Shown: positions 54,713-63,374, counted from the first letter of the stretch. The stretch is DNA of 64,000 nt from Methylobacterium nodulans ORS 2060 (GCF_000022085.1 NC_011894.1:4331001-4395000), one strand, 5' to 3'. Numbers and translations: made by a program. The notes: generated by a model not told the origin, from the sequence alone.

Positions 54713-54995
54713 GGAAGACGCTTACCGTGGGAGAACGGGTATTGCGAGAGCTTCAATGGCAAACTTCGCGACGAATGCCTGAGGCAGGAGATCTTCTACT
54801 CGCTCAAGGAAGCCCAGACTGTGAGCGCTCTTTGGCAAGCCACCTACAACCGCGTCCGGCCGCATTCGTCGCTGGGCTACCGGCCGCCCGCGCCCGTCAC
54901 CTTTCCGGATCTGGCCTTCCGGCTACCCATGGTTGCCGCCATGCAGTAGCCTCTCAATCGGCCCGGTCCAAAATACCGGTCAGGTCAGGCGCGAG

Positions 54996-55590
54996 CAGCT
55001 CCTGACGAGGTTCTGCCGGTTTTCGGGCTGGCCGTGTCGCTCCCGCGGGTCACGCGCTTCTCTTCGCGGTCGGCGCAGAGGGCCGCCGCAGCATGGGGTC
55101 AGGCGAGCAAGGTGTCTCAATCGGTTCGACGACCTGGCCGGCTTGCGCCGACCGGTTCTGGACTCTCATCGCGATCACCTCGCCCCTCGTCCCCGCGGGA
55201 ACGATCCGGCTCACTCCGGCAGAGGCAGGCTCACCTGCTCCTGCCAGGGGGTCTCTCTCAAGCGGCCGCCGTCACGGCCGGCTCCTGACCGAAGCGGAAC
55301 GGGCTGCCATCGCGCCACATGCGGTGGAGCACGACGGCGAGCTTGCGGGCGACCGCGACGCGGGCGCGGGCCATGCCGCGACGCCTGGCGATCTTCATCC
55401 CCCAGGCCCGCAGGCTCGACCACTGGCGAGAGCGCACCAGGAGGGTCTGCGCGGCTTCGTCGAGCGCCGTGCGCGCCAACTCATCCCCACAGATAGCCCG
55501 CACCACGTTCTCGATGGTCCGCATCTGATTGAGCAGGGTGCGGCGCGCCACCAGCAGCGAGCGCCAGAGCCGAGACTGGCGCGACTTGAC
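54996..55590 (-). mobile_element. IS110-type remnant, copy 2
   Basis: The minus strand between 55590 and 55260 encodes 'LLNQMRTIENVVRAICGDEL' joined to 'SLRAWGMKIARRRGMARARV' and 'AVVLHRMWRDGSPFRFGQEP', parts of an IS110-type transposase with an internal deletion. Bases 54996-55098 repeat the 44555-44661 copy. It abuts the stop of the glycosyltransferase gene at 55597. Confidence 0.65.
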
Positions 55591-55596
55591 TCGGCC

Positions 55597-56778
55597 TCAT
55601 AGCAGAAATTCTTGGAACGTCTTCCTCAACTGAGGCATCGACAGGTACTGATCGAACAACGCCCGCCCGTTGTGGGCGATCTCAGCATAGCGATCGCTAT
55701 GACCAACGGCTTGCTCGATGAGGTCGTGCATCGCGCCGCTCTCAGTCCGGAAGCAAAAGAAAGCCGCCGATCCTGCGCGCAGGAAGCGGCCAGGCGACGA
55801 GTCGGCCCGGCTGTGGAGCAGGACCGGCCGGCCCGTCGCAAGATAAGTGCTCAGCTTGGACGGAAAGCAGAGGTTCGCCTCCTCCCGATACTCCTCGGAG
55901 AACCAATAGGGGCAGTAGAGGAGATCGAGCTGCGCCAATTCCGAGATCAGCTGTGCCTGCGGCAGCCAGGGCCGCTTGACGATCACCTCCTGTCCACTCT
56001 CGACCGGAGGCAGCCTATCGGCGAAGACGTGAAGCTCAACGGCCGACCACCACGTGTTCCAGCGGAGCTTCGCCATGGCTCGGACCAGAGCGTTGAACTC
56101 CTCCCAGGCATAGGGTTGGCCGGCGAAGCCGATGCGGATGCTCCTCGGCTGCGGCGCCTCGGCCGGCGGCAGTGCGAGCGCCGGATCCACGGCTGGCACG
56201 ACCGGCACCGCCCGCACCCCGAACTCCCGATGATAGGCGGCGCACATCGCCCATGAGGTGGCGGCGCAGCTTCGCGCGCCACGCAGCACATCATTGAATT
56301 GCCCGACCGCCTCGGTGGAGGTCTCCGGGTCGACATTGTGGGCCCGAAGCCACCAGCCTGGAGGATCCATGACCTGGACGCGGAGCGGGAAGTCGGAGGT
56401 GGCGAGGAGCCGGTGGGCAACCCGGATCAGGGTCTGGCCCTCGAGGACAATCCAGATCTCCTCCGCGCCCACCTCATACGCAAAGGCGATCAACTCAGAG
56501 GTGAGCTCGGGAATTACCGTGTCGGCGACAGCGCGCTCCTTTTGTCGCACCTCGTCATCAGGCGGGTAATAGAGCTCGTTCGGCTTAGCGATAACCTTGA
56601 TCGGCACGCGCTCCGCGTAGTGAGGCGGCACGTGGGGAGTGAGGTGCGGGTTCTGGAGCACGAAGATGCCAGCAGGGTCGCCTGCCGCCGCTAGGATACG
56701 GTCCAAGAACAGGCCCCCACTGTAGTTCGTGCAGGGCGGAACGCCGGCGACGAGAAGAGTTCGGTTAAGCTGCCCCAT
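55597..56778 (-). CDS. Glycosyltransferase, GT4-like
   Basis: 393 residues from the ATG at 56778, which overlaps the preceding gene by 14 bases. It starts 'LLVAGVPPCTNYSGGLFLDR'; the second half has 'IRIGFAGQPYAWEEFNALVR', 'DLLYCPYWFSEEYREEANLC' and 'FPSKLSTYLATGRPVLLHSR', the GT-B donor-site pattern with the conserved Ser-Lys and 'YLATGRPV'. It is the last gene of the minus-strand cassette 61095 to 55597, ending directly at the IS110 remnant; the C-terminus looks complete. Donor and acceptor are unknown. Confidence 0.78.
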   Translation of the reverse strand: MGQLNRTLLVAGVPPCTNYSGGLFLDRILAAAGDPAGIFVLQNPHLTPHVPPHYAERVPIKVIAKPNELYYPPDDEVRQKERAVADTVIPELTSELIAFAYEVGAEEIWIVLEGQTLIRVAHRLLATSDFPLRVQVMDPPGWWLRAHNVDPETSTEAVGQFNDVLRGARSCAATSWAMCAAYHREFGVRAVPVVPAVDPALALPPAEAPQPRSIRIGFAGQPYAWEEFNALVRAMAKLRWNTWWSAVELHVFADRLPPVESGQEVIVKRPWLPQAQLISELAQLDLLYCPYWFSEEYREEANLCFPSKLSTYLATGRPVLLHSRADSSPGRFLRAGSAAFFCFRTESGAMHDLIEQAVGHSDRYAEIAHNGRALFDQYLSMPQLRKTFQEFLL

Positions 56779-59308
56779 CGGTCTCCAGCCAATTCAGGTA
56801 GCGGCGTGGATCGAAAGACGATGTATCCGGCCCGGGCGCCGCATCATCGCCGTCGGCGGCAGCCGTCTCGTTCGCAAGGTGAGTGAGGGCGCTGATGACC
56901 TCCTCGGCCGCAGGGTCCACGAGCACCAGGGCACGGAGATGCCGGGCGAGCTCGCGAGCGGGCGAGCCACAGCCCGTGGCCAGGACGGGCAGCGCCGTCC
57001 GTGTCGCCTGCCGCGCCAGGAGAGCGGCGGAGACAGGGTCCTCAGAGGGGAGCCACAGCAGCTGCGCTCGGGTCGCACCGACATAATCCATGAGCGCTCC
57101 TTCGGCCGGGGGCTCGGCCAGGAGGAGGGAGCGCCGCCGGAGGCAGCCCGGCAGGAGATGAGGCACACAGCCGAGCGCCGTCACGCTGAAGGGCAGTTCT
57201 CGCTCGTCGATGAGGCGGCAAACTTCGTCGATCAAACGGAGTTGTTCCGGTCCGATCGCGTTCGCGAAGGTCAGGATGCGGCAGCGCCCATCGGGGCCGT
57301 TCCGGAACGAGCGTGCCGCAACATGGCGCGGGCTCGGCAACCCGGGCAACGGCACTTCCTCGAAATGCAGGGATGGGCATTTGGAGCGAAGCGTCTCGGC
57401 CAACTCCGGCGCAGGCACCAGGACCCGCTCGGCGCGCCCGAGCGCCTCCGCGAGCCGCGGGCCGTGGCGGCTCGTCCGCGTGATGCCCTCGCTGGCTAGC
57501 AGCGTCACGTCGAACGGCAGGGACAGCGCATCCAGTAACGGCTCCAGGGTTCCGGTCGGCCAGGAAAGCCCGATCAGGTCGACCCGCGCGACACCCCAAT
57601 CTCGCAGCATCGAGCCGAGCTCGACTGGGTCAATACCGATGACCTGCAGCGGATCCGGCTTCACACCCCTACCGTGGCCTTCGACGTTGAGGCGGCCATC
57701 CTGCATGCGGGAGACTATTAGGACGCGAACGGACCGGCTCACCTGCTCAGCGAGAAGGCGCGCGTAGAGCCTAGCCTCCCGGCTGCTGTCCGTGACCAGC
57801 GCCAGGCAGGGCGCGCCCATCGGGAAGTGCGGCCGGTTTCGCGCCTCCGCCGCCGAAAGGGGCTGCGGCCCCGATCGAGCAGGCCTTTCGTCGCCGGCCG
57901 CGACTACCTGCTCCTCGACCGACATGCCGTCAGACGGCAGAACCAACACGTCGCCACAAAAAGCGATCTGCTGGACCCAACCCCAGCCCTCGGCGTCGAC
58001 TCCCCGCTCCAGCGCGGACCGCATGAGCCCGATCCGGGCTACTGCTCCAGCGAACGGGCCAAAGACGGTGCCGAACGTGTTGCTCGACAGGGCCACTTCG
58101 ACTTCGCCGGAAAGCACAGGGTCGATCCGCGCAGCCAAGACAGACCCGCAGGGCGGCGCCGCACCTTCCCAGAGGAGCACGAGATCCGAGTCGTCCAGCG
58201 CATCGCCGAGCCGCCGGAGGACGTCGACCCAGCTAAAGCCGTCGGACAAGGGCAGGACCGCTCCGAGGCGCCCCATCGTGGCGATCTCGCGGGCAATGGC
58301 TGTCGGCCCAGCATCGCCGGCCTTCAGGGCAAAGAGGAGGCTCACTGCGCCATAGCCCTCCGCCTCAAGGCGAGCCCGCAGGGTCAGCCCATCCTCCAGG
58401 CGCGAGCCAGAGACGACGACCGTCAGCCGCTGCCGCGCGCGAATCTCGCAGGCCCAGCTCTCCAGCCAATTTGCGGCGCCCCGCATCGGCGCCATGTATG
58501 AGGCAGTCCGCCGTAGCCGGGCCAGGAGCCGCGTGTCGGAGGCCGCGATGCGGTCGCGCCGGTCGCCCGTGATCTCGGCCAGCATCTCCATCCAGAGCAC
58601 GTTGGCCTCATCGAGGTGCCGCCCGTCGCGGGAGCCCTGGTCCGGATGCTGCCGGCTTTGGACGAGGTAGCCTGGCACCGGAACGAAGCGGAAGTGCCGC
58701 GACATGCGGAACCAGAGCTGATAGTCCTGCGTCGTCGGCAGGCTCTCGTCGAAGGTACCGGCCACCTCAAAGCAGATGCGGGGGATCAGAAGGGCACAGC
58801 CATTGAGCATGCCCTCCATCACGTGCCAGACCGGGTTGTCGCTCGGCGCGATCTGGTTCGTGACGGGTACCTCATGCAGGAGCTGGCCGAACCTGTCGAT
58901 GAGGACGAAATCGCTGAACGCAATCGCGGGTCGCGAGAGGCCTCGCAGTGCCTCGACCTGAGCGGCAACCTTCTCGGACCTGTACAGGTCGTCGTGGCTG
59001 AGCCAACTGAAATACTCGCCCTTCATCTCGCGGATGCCGACGTTGAGGGCTGACGCGACTCCCCCATTCGGCTTGTGGATGTAGCGGATCTGGTCGCCGT
59101 ATGAGGCCGCCACTGCCTGGGTCTCGCCGCCGTCTGTAGATCCGTCGTCTACGACGAGCACCTCAAGGTTTTGCCAAGTCTGCGCCAGCACGCTGTCGAT
59201 GGCCTCGGCGAGCCAATTGCCGCCGTTGAAGACCGGGATGATGACGGAGACGAGCGGCCCCTCCTCCCCCAGCTGCGGGGCCGAATACACGTCACGTTTG
59301 TCGGGCAT
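56765..59308 (-). CDS. Fused GT2-GT4-like glycosyltransferase
   Basis: 847 residues. Residues about 17-250 are a GT2 domain ('VSVIIPVFNGGNWLAEAIDS', 'VLVVDDGSTDGGE', 'SWLSHDDLYRSE', 'TTQDYQLWFRMSRHFRFVPV'), very like the 26676 gene product. Residues about 300-480 are a less conserved alpha/beta region, and residues about 490-847 are a GT-B-like region ('CRILTFANAIGPEQLRLIDE', 'RTALPVLATGCGSPARELAR') ending 'FDPRRYLNWLE', comparable with the 28037 protein but lacking the IWLV module. So two genes of the left cassette correspond to one fused gene here. The start is preceded by a 25-bp tandem duplication (59296-59345). Confidence 0.85.
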   Translation of the reverse strand: MPDKRDVYSAPQLGEEGPLVSVIIPVFNGGNWLAEAIDSVLAQTWQNLEVLVVDDGSTDGGETQAVAASYGDQIRYIHKPNGGVASALNVGIREMKGEYFSWLSHDDLYRSEKVAAQVEALRGLSRPAIAFSDFVLIDRFGQLLHEVPVTNQIAPSDNPVWHVMEGMLNGCALLIPRICFEVAGTFDESLPTTQDYQLWFRMSRHFRFVPVPGYLVQSRQHPDQGSRDGRHLDEANVLWMEMLAEITGDRRDRIAASDTRLLARLRRTASYMAPMRGAANWLESWACEIRARQRLTVVVSGSRLEDGLTLRARLEAEGYGAVSLLFALKAGDAGPTAIAREIATMGRLGAVLPLSDGFSWVDVLRRLGDALDDSDLVLLWEGAAPPCGSVLAARIDPVLSGEVEVALSSNTFGTVFGPFAGAVARIGLMRSALERGVDAEGWGWVQQIAFCGDVLVLPSDGMSVEEQVVAAGDERPARSGPQPLSAAEARNRPHFPMGAPCLALVTDSSREARLYARLLAEQVSRSVRVLIVSRMQDGRLNVEGHGRGVKPDPLQVIGIDPVELGSMLRDWGVARVDLIGLSWPTGTLEPLLDALSLPFDVTLLASEGITRTSRHGPRLAEALGRAERVLVPAPELAETLRSKCPSLHFEEVPLPGLPSPRHVAARSFRNGPDGRCRILTFANAIGPEQLRLIDEVCRLIDERELPFSVTALGCVPHLLPGCLRRRSLLLAEPPAEGALMDYVGATRAQLLWLPSEDPVSAALLARQATRTALPVLATGCGSPARELARHLRALVLVDPAAEEVISALTHLANETAAADGDDAAPGPDTSSFDPRRYLNWLETDGAA

Positions 59309-59345
59309 GGGCGACCTCGTGTTTGTCGGGCACGGGCGACCTCGT
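59296..59345 (-). repeat. 25-bp tandem duplication of ribosome-binding site and start codon
   Basis: Bases 59296-59320 are repeated at 59321-59345 with one difference (ATG versus GTG on the minus strand). Each copy carries ACGAGGTCGCCC, an initiation codon and CCCGACAAAC. The downstream copy starts the 847-residue protein; the upstream copy, 25 bases away and out of frame, would give only a 13-residue peptide. The duplication fills the gap between the two glycosyltransferase genes. Confidence 0.8.
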
Positions 59346-60586
59346 CAGGATGCGCGCGAGGCGCGGGCGGCCTCGATGAGGGAGGCGTAAGCGGCAAGAA
59401 CAGACTCGCGGTTGATCCCAGGATCCCAGCGCTGTGAAACCTCGTCGCGATTGCGCAGAGCGGCCGCATCCACGAGTTCGTCGTCCTGCACAGCACGGAC
59501 CAGCGCCTCCGCCATCGCGGCCGTGTCGTGCGGGTCGACGATGAAGGCATCGCGGCCATTCCTGACCCATTCCGACGCACAGGACGTATTGGCCACGATC
59601 GGGAAAGTCCCGACGCTCATCGCCTCCAGGAGCGTGGTCCCGATCCCGTCCGAGATGCCCGTGCCAACAACGACGCGGGCCTCCGCCAGCCGGCGCATGG
59701 CGTCCGCGTGCTGTTCCAGGTGAGGCGCCGCCTCGATGTCCAGACCTGCGGCCTGCCGAATCTCGGCAATGGACCCACTCGCCTGCGGTCCCGTGAACAG
59801 CACCCTGATCGGGTTGGATCGGAGCTGTGGGGCCGCCAAGTAGATCGCCGACAGGATGTGCAGCCCACGTCCTGACCAGCCGTGATAGCCCTTCACCAGA
59901 ATTGATCGGCGCTGGGACGGCGGCAGCACGGCGAGGGCGCCGTCGACGCGCATGCCGCCTGAGGCGGGAATCGGATCGAAGGCCACGCCCTCGTAGCCGA
60001 GCCTCCGCGCCAGCGCGACATCGCGGCCGCATTCTGCCCAATACGCATCGATCTGGCCGAAGAGGCGGTGGATGATGGGACGATGCGCGGGCAGCTTCAC
60101 GAAGAGTTGGATGTCGCTTCCCCAGTTCGACAGCAGCCACCTCGGGAAGGCCGCGCCCATCCGCCGCTTCGCTTCGAGCGTGAGATAGCCGGCGACCTGC
60201 ACTTCCATGCTGTGCACCAGGTCTGGATCGAGTGCCCGTATCGCCGACGTGACGTGGTGGGCGGTGACAACGTGCGTCGAGCTCTGGAAGGCCGGATGCT
60301 CCTCGCGCTTGAAGCCGGCACCAAAATCGACTGCCTCGGCCTCCGCCCATGAGACGGAGCCGTGATCAAAGACTCCCAACTCGCCGCGCTTAAGGTCGCA
60401 CAGATCGTCCGCCTTACTGACCAGGCGGAACGGCGCCAGCTCTCCAATCGGGGGCGCCCTCATCACCGGTATCACCACGAAACGCAGGTCGCAGTCGCGA
60501 ACCATCCCGAGCCAGCGGGCGACGTGGATGCTGTTGACCATCGCAACGATCGCGATGACGGGAGAGGACTCGCTTTTCACAGGCAT
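59345..60586 (-). CDS. GT4-family glycosyltransferase, paralogue of the 25393 gene
   Basis: 413 residues from the ATG at 60586; the open frame extends upstream, but that part overlaps the half-GT gene. It shares with the 25393 protein 'NSIHVARW', 'DLVHSMEVQVAGYLTLEAKR', 'WLLSNWGSDIQLF', 'ILVKGYHGWSGRGLHILSAI', 'GISDGIGTTLLEAMSVGTFP' and 'SCASEWVRNGRDAFIVDPHD'. It is a cytosolic GT-B transferase. It lies 5 bases after the half-GT stop, and its stop adjoins the tandem repeat before the fused gene. The pair is duplicated and diverged, not recent. Confidence 0.87.
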   Translation of the reverse strand: MPVKSESSPVIAIVAMVNSIHVARWLGMVRDCDLRFVVIPVMRAPPIGELAPFRLVSKADDLCDLKRGELGVFDHGSVSWAEAEAVDFGAGFKREEHPAFQSSTHVVTAHHVTSAIRALDPDLVHSMEVQVAGYLTLEAKRRMGAAFPRWLLSNWGSDIQLFVKLPAHRPIIHRLFGQIDAYWAECGRDVALARRLGYEGVAFDPIPASGGMRVDGALAVLPPSQRRSILVKGYHGWSGRGLHILSAIYLAAPQLRSNPIRVLFTGPQASGSIAEIRQAAGLDIEAAPHLEQHADAMRRLAEARVVVGTGISDGIGTTLLEAMSVGTFPIVANTSCASEWVRNGRDAFIVDPHDTAAMAEALVRAVQDDELVDAAALRNRDEVSQRWDPGINRESVLAAYASLIEAARASRAS

Positions 60587-60591
60587 CCGCG

Positions 60592-61095
60592 TCAGTCCCA
60601 GAGGCAGGCGGCTAAGAGGTTGGCCAGGCGACGGGTGTCGTGCGCAGCCCTCACCGACCTGAGCGTCTGCGGCCTTCCAGGGGTCGGTCGAGGAAACTGG
60701 ACCGCGACGACCGTCGGAATGCCAATCTGCTCGGCGGCAGTCAGCAAGGGATGATCGGCGCAATTGAAGCGGATGGAAGCATAGAGCCTCGCTCCATCGA
60801 GCACGCTCCGGCCCTCCTCGTCGATAAAGAAGCGCACGGCAGCGCCGGTGTCGTAGCTGAGAGCTCTGGCCGCGACGGGTACGACCGGATCCGTCGCCCC
60901 AACGACATCCACGGACACTTCGCGGAGGCGGGGGCCGCATAGGTGCAGCGCCGAGATCAGGAAGAGGGCACGGCCTTGCTCGTCCTCGCGGCCATCGATG
61001 ACAAGTCGCAAGCTTGGTGGGCCATCGCCCGTATCCGAGAACGATCGATCCGACACCATGAAATCCCGCAGACTCACATTTGTTGCATCGCACAC
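60592..61095 (-). CDS. Standalone GT-B C-terminal domain, paralogue of the 24959 gene
   Basis: 167 residues from a GTG at 61095; an ATG at 61059 would give 155 residues and is equally possible. Residues from about 33 onward match the left half-GT: 'DGREDEQGRALFLISALHLC', 'GARLYASIRFNCADHPLLTA' and 'GIPTVVAVQFPRPTPGRPQT'. These in turn align with the C-terminal Rossmann half of the neighbouring GT4. No acceptor-binding N-terminal domain is present. As in the left cassette it immediately precedes the GT4 gene, separated by 5 bases. Conservation of both sequence and position argues for a functional role. Confidence 0.65.
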   Translation of the reverse strand: MCDATNVSLRDFMVSDRSFSDTGDGPPSLRLVIDGREDEQGRALFLISALHLCGPRLREVSVDVVGATDPVVPVAARALSYDTGAAVRFFIDEEGRSVLDGARLYASIRFNCADHPLLTAAEQIGIPTVVAVQFPRPTPGRPQTLRSVRAAHDTRRLANLLAACLWD

Positions 61096-61206
61096 CGCCT
61101 AACTTCCAAGGCTTGCATATTGTCAAGATCGGCGGGCGGCGGTGCAGTGGCCCAGCCGTCGATCGTCCGGGAGCGGAAGCACGCTGTCGGCGCCCGTTAG
61201 AGGCAG

Positions 61207-61375
61207 GGCGTCAAAATGCCAGTCCAGTCACTCGGATCACGCCGGATTGAGGGTGGACCCCGAACAGGGTGATCGTGTCCCAGCCGAGCCGGTCAGCCTC
61301 AGGCCCGAAGTCGTCCACGAAGCGGCGGTTATGCGCGCCCGCTACAAACGGAGAGAGCCGGCAGTCTTGTTGGCC
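61207..61375 (-). pseudogene. Fragment with LGWDTITLF motif, copy 2
   Basis: On the minus strand the DNA reads 'DCRLSPFVAGAHNRRFVDDF', 'GPEADRLGWDTITLFGVHPQ' and 'SGVIRVTGLAF' followed by TGA. About 50 residues at the end of an otherwise missing protein. It resembles hypothetical proteins carried by plasmids and islands in these bacteria, as far as I recall. Part of it is repeated at 36469-36514. Confidence 0.4.
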
Positions 61376-61501
61376 AGCATGCGGCTGGATCTCTCTGCTA
61401 GCCTTTTGGGGCTCCTCTGGGCTCCTGGCTGCGAGCGTGAGAATGAGGCCGGTGCTGCCCCTCTCAAGCCCGCCGCGCAGGTCGCAACACGATCGTGGTG
61501 A

Positions 61502-62305
61502 TTAGTCCCCGCCGCCGCCTCCGGTGTCCCCGCTGCTACTATCACCCCCACTGCTATCAGCACTGTTGTCAAAACTAGCGTCAAGCACAGCGAGATCTGC
61601 GCTTAGTGTATCCAGTGCCGAATAATCGAAATTCTCCAAACTAAACACTGATCCAAAATCGGTGCTATCAGAAAAATCGTCTACTCCTTGGTATGCTCTC
61701 ATAAGCGAAGAAAGCTGGGCGATATATGGCCTTATTTCTTCTACGGCGAGTATAGATACTCCCAAGGTCGAAACTAGAGCCGCAGCTTGAGCTGGATCAT
61801 TGTCAAGGTATTTAAGTATCTCCTTTGCTTTCTGCACAAGGCCAAGCAATCTGTTGCGTTCAATTTCGCCGGAGGACGTGGTGCGGTATCGAGTAACTGG
61901 TATGATCCACATCAGCTTTTCGCGTCTTGCTTCAATCAAGCCTCGATTCATAAGTGAAGGAACGATATGTTGGCTATTGAATGAAGATAGAGTTGAACCA
62001 AATTGCTTTTTTAGCCGCGATACTACTTTCGGCATAGCCTCGCCGGTCGTGCCGATGGGAGCAAGCGTCTCGAGGACTGCGCCGTCTGGGCCAGATATGG
62101 CCGCAGGGGTGTTCTCTGTAAGTTTTAGCAAAACCGATCGTCTCTTGATATTGGCAAATCCCTTCTGTATATTTTCCTCAATTTTCATAAGCCCTTGCAC
62201 AATGAAAGATATGATGGTTATTTTGATGGCATCGACGCTACGATCCTGCCCGAGGTGCATCAAGCCAAGAACTTCAGCTGGGCACAGTTCTATTTCCGCG
62301 CTCAT
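61502..62305 (-). CDS. Unknown protein with Gly/Ser/Asp-rich tail, AT-rich gene
   Basis: 267 residues from the ATG at 62305, with GGGAAG about 5 bases upstream (a longer frame runs to 62359). The N-terminal part ('ELCPAEVLGLMHLGQDRSVD' and 'IKITIISFIVQGLMKIEENI') looks like a winged-helix or PadR-like fold; the middle is helical; the last 25 residues are Ser, Asp and Gly-rich ('SGGDSSSGDTGGGGGD'). Such a layout recalls the TIGR04222 group, but this is not certain. The gene is strongly AT-rich relative to the window, indicating acquisition from another source. No neighbour suggests a function. Confidence 0.6.
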   Translation of the reverse strand: MSAEIELCPAEVLGLMHLGQDRSVDAIKITIISFIVQGLMKIEENIQKGFANIKRRSVLLKLTENTPAAISGPDGAVLETLAPIGTTGEAMPKVVSRLKKQFGSTLSSFNSQHIVPSLMNRGLIEARREKLMWIIPVTRYRTTSSGEIERNRLLGLVQKAKEILKYLDNDPAQAAALVSTLGVSILAVEEIRPYIAQLSSLMRAYQGVDDFSDSTDFGSVFSLENFDYSALDTLSADLAVLDASFDNSADSSGGDSSSGDTGGGGGD

Positions 62306-62536
62306 GAACGCTTCCCCATTCTGCAATTTGCGGTGCATTAGGAACGCCCGATCTGCCACTTACCAAACGTAGCCAGAAATAACGTCCCGGAAATCATGGA
62401 AGATGCGGCTGTCACGAAGGTTGCCATCATAGATCGTCTTGGTTTCAAATCGTGAATCTTGAACCGTATGATTAGAAGACAGCCAGCACCACTCGGAGAT
62501 TTTCTCCACATATACGGATTCAAGACAGCTCTGCTC

Positions 62537-62761
62537 TCAGGTAGATGTCTCTGCCAGTATATGGGGATCGTGATATGAGCCATAAACGATAGTCATTAAT
62601 TGGCCTGTGCTGTAGTTATATGCTTTACTGTAGGAGTTGATAGACATATTGGGGCGCCAACCACTTTCTCGGATCAGTCTCAAGCTGTGAACTACGTTAC
62701 GTGTCATCTGATTGTGTTCCACTTGAGAGAAGACACGGACTTTAACGCCACCTCGGTACAT
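62537..62761 (-). CDS. Possible small protein in AT-rich DNA
   Basis: 74 residues on the minus strand with GAGGTG about 9 bases before the ATG. It begins 'MYRGGVKVRVFSQVEHNQMT' and contains 'RESGWRPNMSINSYSKAY'. No known domain. An overlapping 81-residue frame (62338-62583) is a weaker alternative. The rest of 62306-63086 shows no supported gene. Confidence 0.3.
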   Translation of the reverse strand: MYRGGVKVRVFSQVEHNQMTRNVVHSLRLIRESGWRPNMSINSYSKAYNYSTGQLMTIVYGSYHDPHILAETST

Positions 62762-63086
62762 TTAGGTTGCACCTCCAGAGTAGGATTTTACTCCGCTGCA
62801 GAGCTAGTTAGTCAGAGCTGGAAACCGTTCAGACAAGCATGTTGATTGCCTAATCCGTTTGGCGTAGCCCATACGAGTTAGGCTAGTTTGGGCGGCTATA
62901 AGCAGGAATTAGCCATCTCTGCGGCCCTGTTCGAACCTAGCAAGCCGCCATCACTGCCATCCGGCCATCCCACCAGCCATTGCGACGGTTCCACCGGCCT
63001 CCACGGTACCGGGTTATCTCTTTGAGTATGCGTTCCTATTCCAAACTGACCTCCGCCCCTGGGCTCATCCGGCGGGACCAGGACAG

Positions 63087-63374
63087 CTACTCGCGGCTCA
63101 CGATCGTCACGGCAGGCAGGTTGCGGAAGGCGGAGACGCGGCGCTCCTCGACACTTAGGAGCCCGAGATCCCGGGCCGCGCGGATCGCCCGCTTCACCGT
63201 GGAGACAGAGACGCCCGCGATGGCGGCGAGGTGCCCATGGGCCAGGGTGCCGCGCCCGTGTTGGGCCGTCTCGGCCGCTACGACCACGGGGACGGCGACC
63301 TCCGCGACAATGAACCTACAGGCGATCTGCCGAGCAAGGCGCCCAGAGGCTGCCCAGCGAGCCCACAGCTCCAT
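63087..63374 (-). CDS. Helix-turn-helix DNA-binding protein
   Basis: 95 residues. 'AHGHLAAIAGVSVSTVKRAI' is a helix-turn-helix, followed by 'RAARDLGLLSVEERRV', consistent with a winged-helix domain like those of plasmid or phage replication/regulatory proteins. The N-terminal segment 'ARQIACRFIVAEVAVPVVVA' is helical. It lies about 100 bases downstream of the integrase on the same strand, so it may belong to the same mobile element. The start is not supported by a ribosome-binding site, and the frame is open to 63435. Confidence 0.6.
   Translation of the reverse strand: MELWARWAASGRLARQIACRFIVAEVAVPVVVAAETAQHGRGTLAHGHLAAIAGVSVSTVKRAIRAARDLGLLSVEERRVSAFRNLPAVTIVSRE

Larger units (their letters stand above)
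52267..54725 (+). mobile_element. Intact IS66-family element inside IS3 orfB
   Basis: The element begins GTAAGCGTC at 52267 and ends GACGCTTAC at 54725, perfect 9-bp terminal inverted repeats. It is flanked by an 8-bp target duplication CGTGGGAG at 52259-52266 and 54726-54733, the size expected for IS66. It carries the standard three genes. Removing it and one copy of the duplication restores the IS3 orfB frame exactly at this point. Confidence 0.93.
51603..54949 (+). pseudogene. IS3 OrfB, frameshifted and split by IS66
   Basis: The first part (to about 51937) reads 'EKYGLSERHACRIVGQHRGP' and 'YGSRRITALLQADGW'. A one-base shift near 51937 moves the frame to 'DGSCVRLRPLHRNHVWSFDF' and the DDE core 'DEHSRTCLALKVARRI...HIRCDNGPEM'. 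It is cut at 52266 by the IS66 insertion and resumes at 54728 with 'ENGYCESFNGKLRDECLRQE', ending at TAG 54947-54949. It is inactivated twice. Confidence 0.85.
51277..54987 (+). mobile_element. IS3-family element interrupted by an IS66 element
   Basis: Imperfect inverted ends are visible: TGACCTGACCGG...TTTGGACCGGG...GATTGAGAGG begins at 51277 and its reverse complement ends at 54987. Inside are orfA, a shifted orfB and the 2.46-kb IS66 insertion. Without the insertion the element would be about 1.25 kb, the usual IS3 size. No target duplication is evident at the outer ends. Confidence 0.8.

Noticed and set aside
62915..62945. GTTCGAAC reminiscent of a tRNA T-arm near the right end
   Set aside because: No cloverleaf could be built around it on either strand; the acceptor and anticodon stems are missing.
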